Assembly: GCF_014287675.1 (NCBI RefSeq)
Contig: NZ_JACOPQ010000003.1
Span: 186,001-250,000, forward strand
Direction of reading: 5' to 3'
Origin: Lawsonibacter faecis
Lineage (GTDB): Bacteria > Bacillota > Clostridia > Oscillospirales > Oscillospiraceae
Length of the DNA: 64,000 nucleotides
Shown here: one piece after another, positions 1-7,466 of the stretch
How the letters are laid out: every line of letters begins with the position of its first letter
Position numbering within the stretch: position 1 is the stretch's first letter
Made by a program: the position numbers and the translations under genes
The notes under the pieces: model-generated
Databases searched by the model: none
The model's input: the letters and a program-made list of their open reading frames with translations, nothing else
Told to the model about the DNA's origin: nothing

Positions 1-60
1 ATGGCCCTATACTAATCACACGGCACAAAAAAGTCAAGTGGGAGAAGGGAGCGGGCCGCT

Positions 61-831
61 ATGACCCAGCAGGAGCGATTGGACTATCTGGTCCGGGGCC
101 TGGCCGCGGAGCGGCCGGGCACGGCGGTCCCGCAGGACGGGTGCGAAAAGCGCGCCCTCCTGCGGGGGCTGATGAACCTGCGGCCCCCCGTCCCCATCAG
201 CCCGGACTGGCTCCGGGTCCAGGACGCGTTTCTGCGGGAGGAGGCCGGGGCGCGGGGCGTGGTGGACGCCCAGGCGCTCCCCGCCGTCCCCGGCGACCCC
301 CGCCTGGTTCTCTGGCAGGGGGACATCACCCGCCTGAAGGCCGGCGCCATCGTCAACGCCGCCAACTCCGCCCTGCTGGGCTGCTTCCACCCCTGCCACA
401 ACTGCATTGACAACGTCATCCACTCGGCGGCGGGGCTCCAGCTCCGGCAGGCCTGCCATGAGCTGATGGAGGCCCAGGGCTATGAGGAACCCCCGGGCCG
501 GGCCAAGCTGACGCCGGGTTTCAACCTTCCCGCCGCTCACGTCCTGCACACCGTGGGCCCCATCGTGGACGGCCCCCTGCGCACTTCCCACCGCCGCGCC
601 CTGGCGGACTGCTACCGCGCCTGCCTGGCCGCAGCCGACGCGGCGCTCTGCCGCAGCGTGGCCTTCTGCTGCATCTCCACCGGGGTGTACCGCTTCCCCA
701 ACCGCCAGGCCGCGGAAATCGCGGTATCCGCCGTCCGGGCGGCCCTGCCCGACTACCCAAGGATAAAGCAGGTGATTTTTAATGTCTTCAAGGATATCGA
801 CTTCTCCATCTACCGGGAGCTCCTTGGCTGA
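61..831 (+). CDS. Zinc-containing macrodomain protein, protein-ADP-ribose hydrolase (SirTM-linked)
   Basis: 256 aa. The macrodomain occupies about residues 75-250: GDITRLKAGAIVNAANSALL is the ADP-ribose-binding core, LHTVGPIV follows, and STGVYRFPN is the diphosphate-binding loop. The segment GCFHPCHNCID carries the His/Cys ligands typical of zinc macrodomains encoded beside class M sirtuins, which remove ADP-ribose from target proteins. Start chosen at 61 because GAAGGGAG lies 9 nt upstream. The stop overlaps the likely TTG start of the sirtuin gene, so the two are translationally coupled. In known SirTM operons a GcvH-like carrier and a lipoate ligase precede these genes; if present here they lie left of the window. 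Family assignment is strong; the in vivo target is inferred. Confidence 0.88.
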   Translation: MTQQERLDYLVRGLAAERPGTAVPQDGCEKRALLRGLMNLRPPVPISPDWLRVQDAFLREEAGARGVVDAQALPAVPGDPRLVLWQGDITRLKAGAIVNAANSALLGCFHPCHNCIDNVIHSAAGLQLRQACHELMEAQGYEEPPGRAKLTPGFNLPAAHVLHTVGPIVDGPLRTSHRRALADCYRACLAAADAALCRSVAFCCISTGVYRFPNRQAAEIAVSAVRAALPDYPRIKQVIFNVFKDIDFSIYRELLG

Positions 832-1651
832 GCTGCGCGCCGCCCTGGACCGGGCCGGCGCGGTGGTGGTGGGCGCGGGTGCGGGACTCTCCGCCTCGGC
901 GGGCCACGCCTACTCCGGTCCCCGGTTCGAGACCCATTTTGCCGACTTCATCGCCAAATACCACTACCGGGATATGTACTCCGCCGGGTTCTGGCCCTAC
1001 CCCACGCCTGAGGAGTACTGGGCCTACTGGAGCCGTCATATCTGGCTCAACCGCTATGCCGAGGACGGCGGCGCCGTCTACGGGGATCTGCTGGAGCTTC
1101 TGCGGGGCAGGGATTACTTTGTCCTCACCACCAACGTGGACCACTGCTTCCAGCGTGCGGGCTTCGACAAGTCCAGGCTCTTCTACACCCAGGGGGACTA
1201 CGGCCTCTTTCAGTGCTCCCTCCCCTGCCGCCAGACCACCTACGACAATGAAAAGGCCGTGCGCCGCATGGTGGCGGAGCAGGAGAACCTCCGCGTCCCC
1301 ACGGCGCTGGTCCCCCGCTGCCCCGCCTGCGGCGGGCCCATGACCGTGAATCTGCGCTGCGACGACGCCTTCGTCCAGGACCCCGGCTGGTACGCCGCCC
1401 GGCGCCGGTATACGGACTTCCTCCACTCCCATGATGCCGGCAGCGTCCTCTACCTGGAGCTGGGCGCGGGGTACAACACCCCCGCCATCATCAAGTACCC
1501 CTTCTGGCGCAGGACCCTCGCCAACCCGGACGCCGTCTACGCCTGTGTGAACCTGGGACAGGCCCCCGCCCCCAAGGAGCTGGCTCCCCGGGCCATCAGC
1601 GTCGACGGCGATATCGCCCGGGTTTTGAGCGCCCTGAAAACTTTTTCTTGA
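824..1651 (+). CDS. Class M sirtuin (SirTM), protein ADP-ribosyltransferase
   Basis: About 275 aa from a TTG start at 824, preceded by GGGAG 8 nt upstream; an ATG at 782 in the same frame would overlap the macrodomain gene by 50 bp and lacks a good ribosome site. Visible sirtuin features are the NAD-binding VVGAGAGLSASAG near the N-terminus, TTNVDHCF (the TQNxD equivalent) and a CPACGG zinc ribbon. The tyrosine/tryptophan-rich stretch after GHAYSGPRFE and the macrodomain partner point to class M enzymes, which ADP-ribosylate a lipoylated GcvH-like protein rather than deacetylate. No redox gene lies between it and the macrodomain gene; the next gene downstream is a separately controlled flavodoxin-like gene. 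Confidence 0.85.
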   Translation: MAELRAALDRAGAVVVGAGAGLSASAGHAYSGPRFETHFADFIAKYHYRDMYSAGFWPYPTPEEYWAYWSRHIWLNRYAEDGGAVYGDLLELLRGRDYFVLTTNVDHCFQRAGFDKSRLFYTQGDYGLFQCSLPCRQTTYDNEKAVRRMVAEQENLRVPTALVPRCPACGGPMTVNLRCDDAFVQDPGWYAARRRYTDFLHSHDAGSVLYLELGAGYNTPAIIKYPFWRRTLANPDAVYACVNLGQAPAPKELAPRAISVDGDIARVLSALKTFS

Positions 1652-1678
1652 CATGGAGTTCACTCCAGGTGTTAGCAT
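1648..1678 (+). promoter_or_regulatory. MerR-type promoter/operator
   Basis: TTGACA (1648-1653) and TAGCAT (1673-1678) are separated by 19 bp, longer than the usual 17, and the spacer holds the dyad TGGAGT-TC-ACTCCA (1654-1667). Overlong spacers with a central dyad are the hallmark of promoters activated by MerR-family proteins, and this dyad resembles NmlR/AdhR-type aldehyde or thiol stress operators. It ends about 30 nt before the flavodoxin-like gene and overlaps the end of the sirtuin gene. No NmlR-like regulator is adjacent. Confidence 0.78.
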
Positions 1679-1710
1679 GGCGGTATCAGAAAAAGAAAGA
1701 GGCATGCCAT

Positions 1711-2250
1711 ATGAGTAAACACGTTCTGATTCTCTCCTCCACCCCCCGCAAGGGCGGCAATTCCGAGCTGCTCTGCGCCCAGTTCGCCAGAGGTGCGGCC
1801 GGGGCCGGCCATACGGTGGAGACCATTTCCCTCCGCGAGAAGGACATCCGCTGCTGCACCGGCTGCGGCGCGTGCAGCGCATCCCGCCAGTGCGTCCAGA
1901 AGGACGATATGGCGGACATCCTGGCCAGGATGGTGGCCGCGGACGTCATCGTCCTGGCCACTCCGGTCTACTTCTACTCCATGTGCGCCCAGATGAAGAC
2001 CCTGATCGACCGCACCGTCCCCCGGTATGGGGAGATTTCGGGCAAGGAGTTCTACTTCATCGTCACCGCCGCCGACACCGACACGGGCATGATGAAGCGC
2101 ACCATCGAGGGCCTCCGGGGCTTTACCGAGGACTGCCTGTCCGGCGCGGTGGAAAAGGGCATTCTCTACGGCGTGGGCGCGTGGCAGAAGGGCGACATCG
2201 AGAAGACCCCGGCCATGGCCCAGGCCTACGGGATGGGCAGAAACGTCTGA
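1711..2250 (+). CDS. Flavodoxin-family NAD(P)H-dependent oxidoreductase
   Basis: 179 aa, starting at the ATG at 1711 behind AAAGAAAGAGG; in-frame extension to 1648 would put the start codon inside the promoter. The N-terminal HVLILSSTPRKGGNS is the flavodoxin-like fold with its FMN phosphate loop, and CTGCGACSASRQC is the cysteine motif common in iron-sulfur flavoprotein/NADPH-dependent FMN reductase relatives. VLATPVYFYSMCAQMKTLID is the second conserved flavin-contact segment. It is monocistronic and sits behind a MerR-type operator, so a stress role (aldehyde, quinone or thiol stress) is inferred. Substrate unknown. Confidence 0.83.
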   Translation: MSKHVLILSSTPRKGGNSELLCAQFARGAAGAGHTVETISLREKDIRCCTGCGACSASRQCVQKDDMADILARMVAADVIVLATPVYFYSMCAQMKTLIDRTVPRYGEISGKEFYFIVTAADTDTGMMKRTIEGLRGFTEDCLSGAVEKGILYGVGAWQKGDIEKTPAMAQAYGMGRNV

Positions 2251-2297
2251 TTCCCCCGTGGCAGCGCCGGCATAAAAGCGCCCGCCGAAAAAAGCTG

Positions 2298-2359
2298 AAG
2301 TGTAGGATAGCGTGAGGGACTGCGCCCGCGGGCGCAGTCCCTCACGCTATCCTACACTT
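2298..2359. repeat. 62-bp perfect palindrome, probable bidirectional terminator
   Basis: Arms of 31 bp are perfectly complementary with no unpaired centre (2298-2328 against 2329-2359; axis at CCCGC|GGG). It lies between convergent genes, and its right arm supplies the final codons and the TAG stop of the MFS gene. There is no strong T-tract on either side, so it may be an atypical terminator, an inserted palindromic unit, or a fold-back assembly artefact. Confidence 0.8.
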
Positions 2360-3675
2360 GAGTCACAGTTTTTCGGTCCCTCGGGGAAGCGCGCGGCAGG
2401 GGCCCGGACGCCGCCCCTCCCCGGGCGGCAGCAGACGGTCTGGAGGAGCAGGATTCCCACCGCCGAGACGATGTAGAGCACCCGAATCCCCGCAAAGGGG
2501 ACCCCTCCCCCCGCCGGAAGGGCGGACTCCACGGCCCCTTTGATCGCGCCGCCGGCCATCGGTCCCAGGATAAAAGCCGCGCCCACCGCCGCGGAATAGA
2601 AATTGTCGTAGACAATGCGGTTTTCCCCCGGCATCAGCTCATACCGCCGGTTGAACACGGCCACCGCAAAGCCGGAGTTGGCCGCCGAGGAGCAGAGGAA
2701 GGCGATGGGGATGAAGAGCGGCCAGCCCTCCGGCCCCGCGAACGCCATAAACAGCGTCTCCCCGGTAAAGAGCCAGATGGAGGTCTTCAGCACGAACCGG
2801 TGACCCCGCCTGTCGCTGAGCCTGCCCCAGAGTCCCAGCAGCACGATCTGGGGCAGGGAGATTATCATGTAAAGCAGATTCACTGTCCCATAGGGCAGCG
2901 CCAGGTATTTCATCAGGTAGACCATGGTAAAGCTGTCGGCGATGTAGAGCAGCAGATAAAATGTGAAGATATAGAGTACAAACCCCGCAAAGGGCCGGTT
3001 TTGCAGGGGCAGGCGCACCAGCTCTCGCAGCCCGAAGCCCTTGACCGCCGAGTGGCAGGCCGGTCCGTCCGGGGTTCTGACAAGTAAAACCACTTCACAT
3101 ATACCCATCAGGCCCGCCAGTGCAAACAACGCCGCAAAGCCCTCATACCGCCCCTGGGCAACGTCCATCCACCAGCCGCCGGCCAGGGAAAGCGCCACCG
3201 TGACAGCCAGGGTCAGCGTCTGCCGCCGGGAGATGTACCGGCCGCTCCGCCTCTCATCCATAAAGCCCAGCATCCACTGGTTCAGCACCACCGTGGTCTG
3301 GGCCTGGAGGGTAAAGGCAGCCACCACCGCCACAAGCAGCAGCGGTAGCCGCAGACCGGGCGGCGCGATTACCGGGATGCAGACGATGAAGAGGGTCGCC
3401 AGCCTGGAGAGCACCGTCAGTCCCACGGTGAGCCGCTTGCGGCTTTGAAACCGCTCCAGGACGGGAGAGAACAGCAGGATGAGCACCCCGCAGATATTCA
3501 CGATCACACTGAGATAGCTGACAATCACGTCCCCCGCGCCCATCAGGAGGGCCAGACCGCTGAGAAACACGCCGCTGGTCAGATAGGTAAAGGCGGTCCC
3601 GAAGCCCGTCTGGATAAAAAAGCAGCGCAGGGGCCGGGACCCGGTCGCCGCGCTGCCGTGGCGGTGAAAAAGCAT
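2347..3675 (-). CDS. MFS-type membrane transporter
   Basis: 442 aa with about 12 hydrophobic segments in two halves. The first runs from FTYLTSGVFLSGLALLMG, and basic cytoplasmic loops include ERFQSRKRL and GRLSDRRGHRF, the MFS A-motif-like element. It starts 2 bp after the ROK regulator's stop with AAAGGAG upstream, so the pair is an operon. Its C-terminus is odd: the last codons and stop come from the perfect palindrome at 2298-2359. ROK control suggests a sugar or sugar derivative, but nothing in the sequence identifies the substrate. Confidence 0.78.
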   Translation of the reverse strand: MLFHRHGSAATGSRPLRCFFIQTGFGTAFTYLTSGVFLSGLALLMGAGDVIVSYLSVIVNICGVLILLFSPVLERFQSRKRLTVGLTVLSRLATLFIVCIPVIAPPGLRLPLLLVAVVAAFTLQAQTTVVLNQWMLGFMDERRSGRYISRRQTLTLAVTVALSLAGGWWMDVAQGRYEGFAALFALAGLMGICEVVLLVRTPDGPACHSAVKGFGLRELVRLPLQNRPFAGFVLYIFTFYLLLYIADSFTMVYLMKYLALPYGTVNLLYMIISLPQIVLLGLWGRLSDRRGHRFVLKTSIWLFTGETLFMAFAGPEGWPLFIPIAFLCSSAANSGFAVAVFNRRYELMPGENRIVYDNFYSAAVGAAFILGPMAGGAIKGAVESALPAGGGVPFAGIRVLYIVSAVGILLLQTVCCRPGRGGVRAPAARFPEGPKNCDSSVG

Positions 3676-3677
3676 GG

Positions 3678-4715
3678 CTACTCCTTTACGAATTGAACCT
3701 CGTCAAACAGTTTGTTCGCCGTCAAATAGGCCATGCCGTCATGATAGTCGTGCCACATGTTTGGCGCGTAAAGTATTTCCGCCTGCATGTGTCTGGGCAG
3801 GAGGGCGGACAGTCCGTCGCCGATGGGGCCGATGCACTCCCTGCGCATATCCGGGCCGCCCAGGGCCACATACTGGGGGTTGAGGATGGCGCATACCCAG
3901 CTGACAATCTGGATGATGCGGTCGATGTACTGAGCGTCGTCCGCGGCCGACGTCACCCAGTCGTCAAGCAGCGTCCCGCCGATAGGGACCAGTCCCAGCT
4001 CGCCGGCAAAATTCTTGCTGCCCTGGACGATTCGGCCCCCGGAGATGAAGCCGGCGCTGACACAGCCCTCCTCAAACTGCAGGTAGGCCATATTGGTGTT
4101 TTCCGGCTCCTCCTGGGGGAATTCCTTCTCATAGCAGCGCCCAAACCCGATGGCCACGGCCTTGAGGTCGTTTTCCAGAACCACGCTCACGCCGTACCGC
4201 CGGGCCACCAGCTCGCCCAGCGGAATTTGGTAGAGCTCGTCGCAGTCCCGCCGCTTCTTCCAGTAGACTCTCCCGTCCACCACGCCGGGCACGCCCAGGC
4301 CAATGGCGCGGATCTCCCGCTGGGCGGTCACCCGGTCCAGGAAGGCGACGACCGCCCTTTCAAAATCCCCGTCGCCGGCCTCCAGGCGGGAGATCTCCAC
4401 AATCTCCCCGCAGCTGTCCACCACCAGGCCGTGGATCTCCACGTTGGTCATGCAGACCGCAGCGCCGTGGTAGCGGTCCGGCCGGAAGCGGTACCGCTCC
4501 GCCTTCCGCCCGCCGCTGGACGCATCGTAGCCAGCGCTCTCCAGCTCGCCGCGCTCCAGCATCTCTGCCAGCAGGGCCCGGACCGTCGTGGAGCTGATCC
4601 CCGTCTCCTCGGCAATCTCCGCCCTGGTGGCCGTCCCTCTCGTCTTCAGGAGCCTGCGGATCACCGATAGATTCGCCTGCTTCAGTACTTCCGGCCTGGC
4701 CGTTAATGCGTCCAC
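3678..4715 (-). CDS. ROK-family transcriptional regulator (NagC/XylR type)
   Basis: About 345 aa. An N-terminal winged helix (QANLSVIRRLLKTRGTATRA, then EIAEETGISSTTVRALLAEM) is followed by a ROK sugar-kinase-like domain with the GLGVPGVVDG motif. I prefer the GTG at 4715, which has AGGGGG 7 nt upstream; an upstream GTG at 4739 is also in frame. The usual ROK zinc-site cysteine cluster (CxCGxxGC) is not seen, so sugar sensing may be altered. It is cotranscribed with the MFS gene 2 bp downstream and probably controls it in response to a sugar. The promoter at 4764-4792 is followed by the 10-bp palindrome CTTATATAAG (4743-4752), a candidate self-operator. Confidence 0.84.
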   Translation of the reverse strand: MDALTARPEVLKQANLSVIRRLLKTRGTATRAEIAEETGISSTTVRALLAEMLERGELESAGYDASSGGRKAERYRFRPDRYHGAAVCMTNVEIHGLVVDSCGEIVEISRLEAGDGDFERAVVAFLDRVTAQREIRAIGLGVPGVVDGRVYWKKRRDCDELYQIPLGELVARRYGVSVVLENDLKAVAIGFGRCYEKEFPQEEPENTNMAYLQFEEGCVSAGFISGGRIVQGSKNFAGELGLVPIGGTLLDDWVTSAADDAQYIDRIIQIVSWVCAILNPQYVALGGPDMRRECIGPIGDGLSALLPRHMQAEILYAPNMWHDYHDGMAYLTANKLFDEVQFVKE

Positions 4716-4763
4716 CCCATCGCCCCCTGCTTTTATCACAATCTTATATAAGTTTCTGTTTTA

Positions 4764-4792
4764 AGTATAAGCGCTTCTCCCCCGTTTGTCAA
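4764..4792 (-). promoter_or_regulatory. Sigma-A promoter of the ROK-MFS operon
   Basis: Read on the minus strand, TTGACA (4787-4792) and TATACT (4764-4769) are separated by exactly 17 bp. A palindrome CTTATATAAG at 4743-4752 lies in the expected initial transcribed region, where a repressor would block initiation. Confidence 0.75.
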
Positions 4793-4804
4793 CAGAAAAA
4801 AATA

Positions 4805-4833
4805 GCGGTCGTCCGGTCAGACCGGACGACCGC
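4805..4833 (-). terminator. Intrinsic terminator of the ArsR/hydrolase operon
   Basis: A 14-bp perfect stem (GCGGTCGTCCGGTC and its complement, one central base) is followed, in the minus direction, by seven T residues. It lies 25 bp after the hydrolase stop. Confidence 0.85.
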
Positions 4834-4858
4834 CCTTTTACACATGAATCGCCCCGCC

Positions 4859-5638
4859 TCACCGCTGAAAAAACGCCTCCGCAAGGGCAAGCCATTCGTC
4901 GGGCAGGTAGATGGAGAGATAGCCGTGGTTGTACCCCTTCGCCTCATAGATTTCGCAGGAGGGCACACAGCGTTTCACCATCTGCGCGGATTTTTTCACG
5001 CAGCGCATCTCTTTCTCGCCATACCAGTACGTTATTTGCGCTTTTGTCTCCCGAATGCTCTCTTTCAGGGTGTAATCGGCCATATAGGTGCGGTAAATCG
5101 CAAAAAGCGTCTCTTTTCTAAGCCGGGGCATATCCCGGAGATAGTGCTCCCTCAGCTCCTCCGGGTAGAGCATCTTCTCCGGCAGTATTTTCGGCATGGC
5201 GGCGAGCTGAAACCGGCACGCCCGCTCACTGAACATCAGTCCCCAGCACAGGCCCACCGCGGCGAGGCAGAACCGCGCCATGGCAGGCCGGGGATAGCAG
5301 ACGCTGCCGTCGACAATCGCCTTTTCCGCCAGCTCCGGCTTTCGGGACAGCAGCTCCAGCACAATCTGACCGCCCAGGGACACGCCGCCCAGTGCAAACA
5401 GCCGCCCGCCGCACCGCTCCTCAATATACGCCATGAGCTTGTCCGCGCTCGCCTGCGTGGATTGATAGTCCGCCGCGTACTCCTCGCCGTGTCCGTCCAG
5501 GGTGGGAAGAATCACGTGGTAGCGCTCCGCCAGCGCCCGCGCCTGGCGCAGGTAGTTCCACCAGGCGTTCCCGCCGCCGTGGATCAGCATGATATGCGGC
5601 GCGGCCGCGTCCCCGAATTCATGGAAATTCATGTTCAT
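4859..5638 (-). CDS. Alpha/beta-hydrolase fold protein
   Basis: 259 aa. IMLIHGGGNAWWNY is the oxyanion-hole region, GGVSLGG the nucleophile elbow (GxSxG, Ser nucleophile) and GYNHGYLS near the C-terminus the catalytic histidine region. The start at 5638 has GGAGG 6 nt upstream, and this places the first 20 bp inside the end of the ArsR-like gene, so the two are coupled. Cytoplasmic; no signal peptide. Substrate not predictable; the regulator partner suggests an inducible esterase or detoxification role (inference). Confidence 0.78.
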   Translation of the reverse strand: MNMNFHEFGDAAAPHIMLIHGGGNAWWNYLRQARALAERYHVILPTLDGHGEEYAADYQSTQASADKLMAYIEERCGGRLFALGGVSLGGQIVLELLSRKPELAEKAIVDGSVCYPRPAMARFCLAAVGLCWGLMFSERACRFQLAAMPKILPEKMLYPEELREHYLRDMPRLRKETLFAIYRTYMADYTLKESIRETKAQITYWYGEKEMRCVKKSAQMVKRCVPSCEIYEAKGYNHGYLSIYLPDEWLALAEAFFQR

Positions 5639-6149
5639 CCCCCGCCTCCCCGGGCGGGGAGGCGATGATGGAGAGCTTGCGCAGCCGCCTGCCCTCCCCC
5701 TCCGTCCGCTCCGCATAGGGCTTCAGCAGCTCCACCAGCTCCCGGAGCAGGGCAGCGTACTCGCCGTCCGTGAGGCAGAGCAGCGCCGATGTGAAAAATA
5801 CGTTATCCCGCCTGCAGTCCCCTTCGCCGCGGCCGAAGTAGTCGTTCATCTCCTGCATCAGACCCATGTGGAACGCCGTGGAGAGCGCAGCGGCGTCCGC
5901 CCCCTCCGTAATAGGCAGTCCGCCCGCCTTCATGGCGTAGACCTTCTCCACCGTGCCGCGCACGCGGTTTTCCTGTACGACTTCGATGAGTCCGCCCTGC
6001 TCCAGGAGCTTCACATGGTGGTACACCGTCGCCCTGGGCACGCCGGCCAGGTGCTCCACAAGCTCCGCGGTGCAGGCGCGGCCGCACAGCTTGAGGTGCT
6101 GCAGAATCCGCAGCCGGGCGGGGTTGAGAATCAGCTTGGCCCTGTCCAT
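5619..6149 (-). CDS. ArsR-like winged-helix transcriptional regulator
   Basis: 176 aa. The N-terminal winged helix (about residues 5-75) includes NPARLRILQHLKLCGRACTA and GVPRATVYHHVKLLEQGGL, typical of ArsR/HTH_20 proteins. The C-terminal 90 residues look helical and may sense a ligand or mediate dimerisation. No metal-binding cysteine pair (CxC) like that of ArsR/SmtB is present. It starts at 6149 behind AAGGAGG and overlaps the hydrolase gene by 20 bp. Its promoter has an inverted repeat between -35 and -10, so self-repression is likely. Confidence 0.8.
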   Translation of the reverse strand: MDRAKLILNPARLRILQHLKLCGRACTAELVEHLAGVPRATVYHHVKLLEQGGLIEVVQENRVRGTVEKVYAMKAGGLPITEGADAAALSTAFHMGLMQEMNDYFGRGEGDCRRDNVFFTSALLCLTDGEYAALLRELVELLKPYAERTEGEGRRLRKLSIIASPPGEAGDEHEFP

Positions 6150-6179
6150 CCCAACGCCTCCTTATTAATCTATATTTTT

Positions 6180-6207
6180 ATTATATTCTAATTTTTTAGA
6201 TTGTCAA
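6180..6207 (-). promoter_or_regulatory. Promoter with internal operator for the ArsR/hydrolase operon
   Basis: On the minus strand TTGACA (6202-6207) and TATAAT (6180-6185) are 16 bp apart. The spacer contains the inverted repeat TCTAA-TTTT-TTAGA (6187-6200), placed so that a bound dimer would exclude RNA polymerase. Confidence 0.72.
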
Positions 6208-6224
6208 GCTGCTCAAATCAAAAA

Positions 6225-6247
6225 GCAGCCCGGCATTGCCGGGCTGC
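6225..6247 (-). terminator. Terminator downstream of the response regulator gene
   Basis: An 11-bp GC-rich stem (GCAGCCCGGCA and its complement with one central base) is followed on the minus strand by TTTTT. It separates the response regulator from the ArsR/hydrolase operon. Confidence 0.83.
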
Positions 6248-6252
6248 CCTTG

Positions 6253-6939
6253 TTATCCGTTTTTCAGATAGTACCCCACGCCCCATTTGGTAAGAATATA
6301 CTCCGGGTTGGCCGGGTCCAGCTCCAGCTTCTCACGCAGCCGCCTCACATGGACGTCCACCGTGCGGTAGTCCCCGGCGTACTCGTATCCCCACACCACA
6401 TTCAGCAGGTTTTCGCGGCTGTAGACCCGGCCCGGGTTGCGCATCAGCAGCTCGATGAGATCGAACTCCTTGGCGGTGAGGTCCACGCTCTTCCCCTCCT
6501 TCCAGGCCGAGCGCTCGTCGCTGTCGATGACGATGTGGCCCATGGTCAGGCGGGTGTTCTTGTCCCTCTGGGCGGCCACCCCCGCCCGGCGGAGGAGGGC
6601 CCGCACCCGGGCCTTCACCTCCAGGATGTTGAAGGGCTTGGTGATATAGTCGTCGGCCCCGCACTCAAAGCCGATGATTTTATCCGTGTCCTCGCTGCGG
6701 GCGGTCAGCATGATGACCGGCACGTTTGAGAACTCCCGTATGCGCATACAGGCCTGTAGGCCGTCGATCTTCGGCATCATCAGGTCCAGGATAATGAGGT
6801 CGAAGCTGCCGTTGCGGGCCAGCTCCACGGCCTCCTCGCCGTCATACCCCACCTCCACCTGGTAGCCCTCGCTCTCCAGGTTGAACTTGATGCCCTTGAC
6901 CAGCACCTTCTCGTCGTCCACAACCAAAATTTTCGCCAT
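6253..6939 (-). CDS. OmpR/PhoB-family response regulator (orphan)
   Basis: 228 aa from the ATG at 6939, which has GGAGG 7 nt upstream. The receiver domain (1-115) shows ILVVDDEK with the acidic pair, LIILDLMMPKIDG with the phospho-acceptor Asp, VIMLTARS with the switch Thr, and KPF with the conserved Lys. The C-terminal winged helix (about 135-228) ends with RTVDVHVRRLREKL and a VGYYL wing. It most resembles WalR/ResD-type regulators. No histidine kinase gene flanks it: upstream is comEA, and downstream a terminator and an unrelated operon. Confidence 0.9.
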   Translation of the reverse strand: MAKILVVDDEKVLVKGIKFNLESEGYQVEVGYDGEEAVELARNGSFDLIILDLMMPKIDGLQACMRIREFSNVPVIMLTARSEDTDKIIGFECGADDYITKPFNILEVKARVRALLRRAGVAAQRDKNTRLTMGHIVIDSDERSAWKEGKSVDLTAKEFDLIELLMRNPGRVYSRENLLNVVWGYEYAGDYRTVDVHVRRLREKLELDPANPEYILTKWGVGYYLKNG

Positions 6940-6987
6940 ATAAACCTCCATACCCCTGTCAGACCTCAAACCGGGAGCGTTCCGCCG

Positions 6988-7368
6988 TCATTCCACCGTG
7001 ATCTGCTCCAAAAGCCCCGCCAGTATGCTCTCGCCGATGCCCTTTACCCTGGTCAGATCCTCCGCGATGCGGAAGGGGCCGTGCGCCTCCCGGTAGGCGA
7101 TGATGTCCTCCGCCCGCTTCTCCCCGATGCCCGGCAGGGTCTGGAGGGTCTCGCTGTCGGCGGTGTTGATGTTGATTTTCCCGTCCGGGCCCCCGCCGCC
7201 GGTGGGCGCGGGCAGCGCCAGCGGCGTCTCCCCGGGGGAGAGCGTCCGCTGGACCTCCACCCGGATCGGCTCCGCCGCAGTGCTTCCGCGGAGGAACCAG
7301 CCCCCCGCGAAGGCCAGAAAGGCGGCGGTGAGAAGCAGAATGACGAATTCCAGCTTTGAAATCTTCAT
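6988..7368 (-). CDS. ComEA-like helix-hairpin-helix DNA-binding protein
   Basis: 126 aa, starting at the ATG at 7368 behind GGAAGGTGG. One N-terminal transmembrane anchor (FVILLLTAAFLAFAGGWFL) is followed by a low-complexity Pro/Gly spacer and a C-terminal double helix-hairpin-helix, ININTADSETLQTLPGIGE then FRIAEDLTRVKGIGE. ComEA binds exogenous DNA outside the membrane during transformation. It lacks the SLBB domain often found in Firmicute ComEA, hence the short length. ComEC and other competence genes are not in the window. Confidence 0.82.
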   Translation of the reverse strand: MKISKLEFVILLLTAAFLAFAGGWFLRGSTAAEPIRVEVQRTLSPGETPLALPAPTGGGGPDGKININTADSETLQTLPGIGEKRAEDIIAYREAHGPFRIAEDLTRVKGIGESILAGLLEQITVE

Positions 7369-7390
7369 CAAATTGTAACCACCTTCCCGG

Positions 7391-7419
7391 TTGCGCCCCC
7401 TGTCCCGGTTTGCTATAAT
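7391..7419 (+). promoter_or_regulatory. Promoter of the D-Ala-D-Ala carboxypeptidase gene
   Basis: TTGCGC (7391-7396) and a perfect TATAAT (7414-7419) are separated by 17 bp, in the gap between divergent comEA and dac genes. Confidence 0.6.
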
Positions 7420-7466
7420 AGACATGACTTTTAAAAAGATTATAACACAAGATGCGGGAGTTTCCT

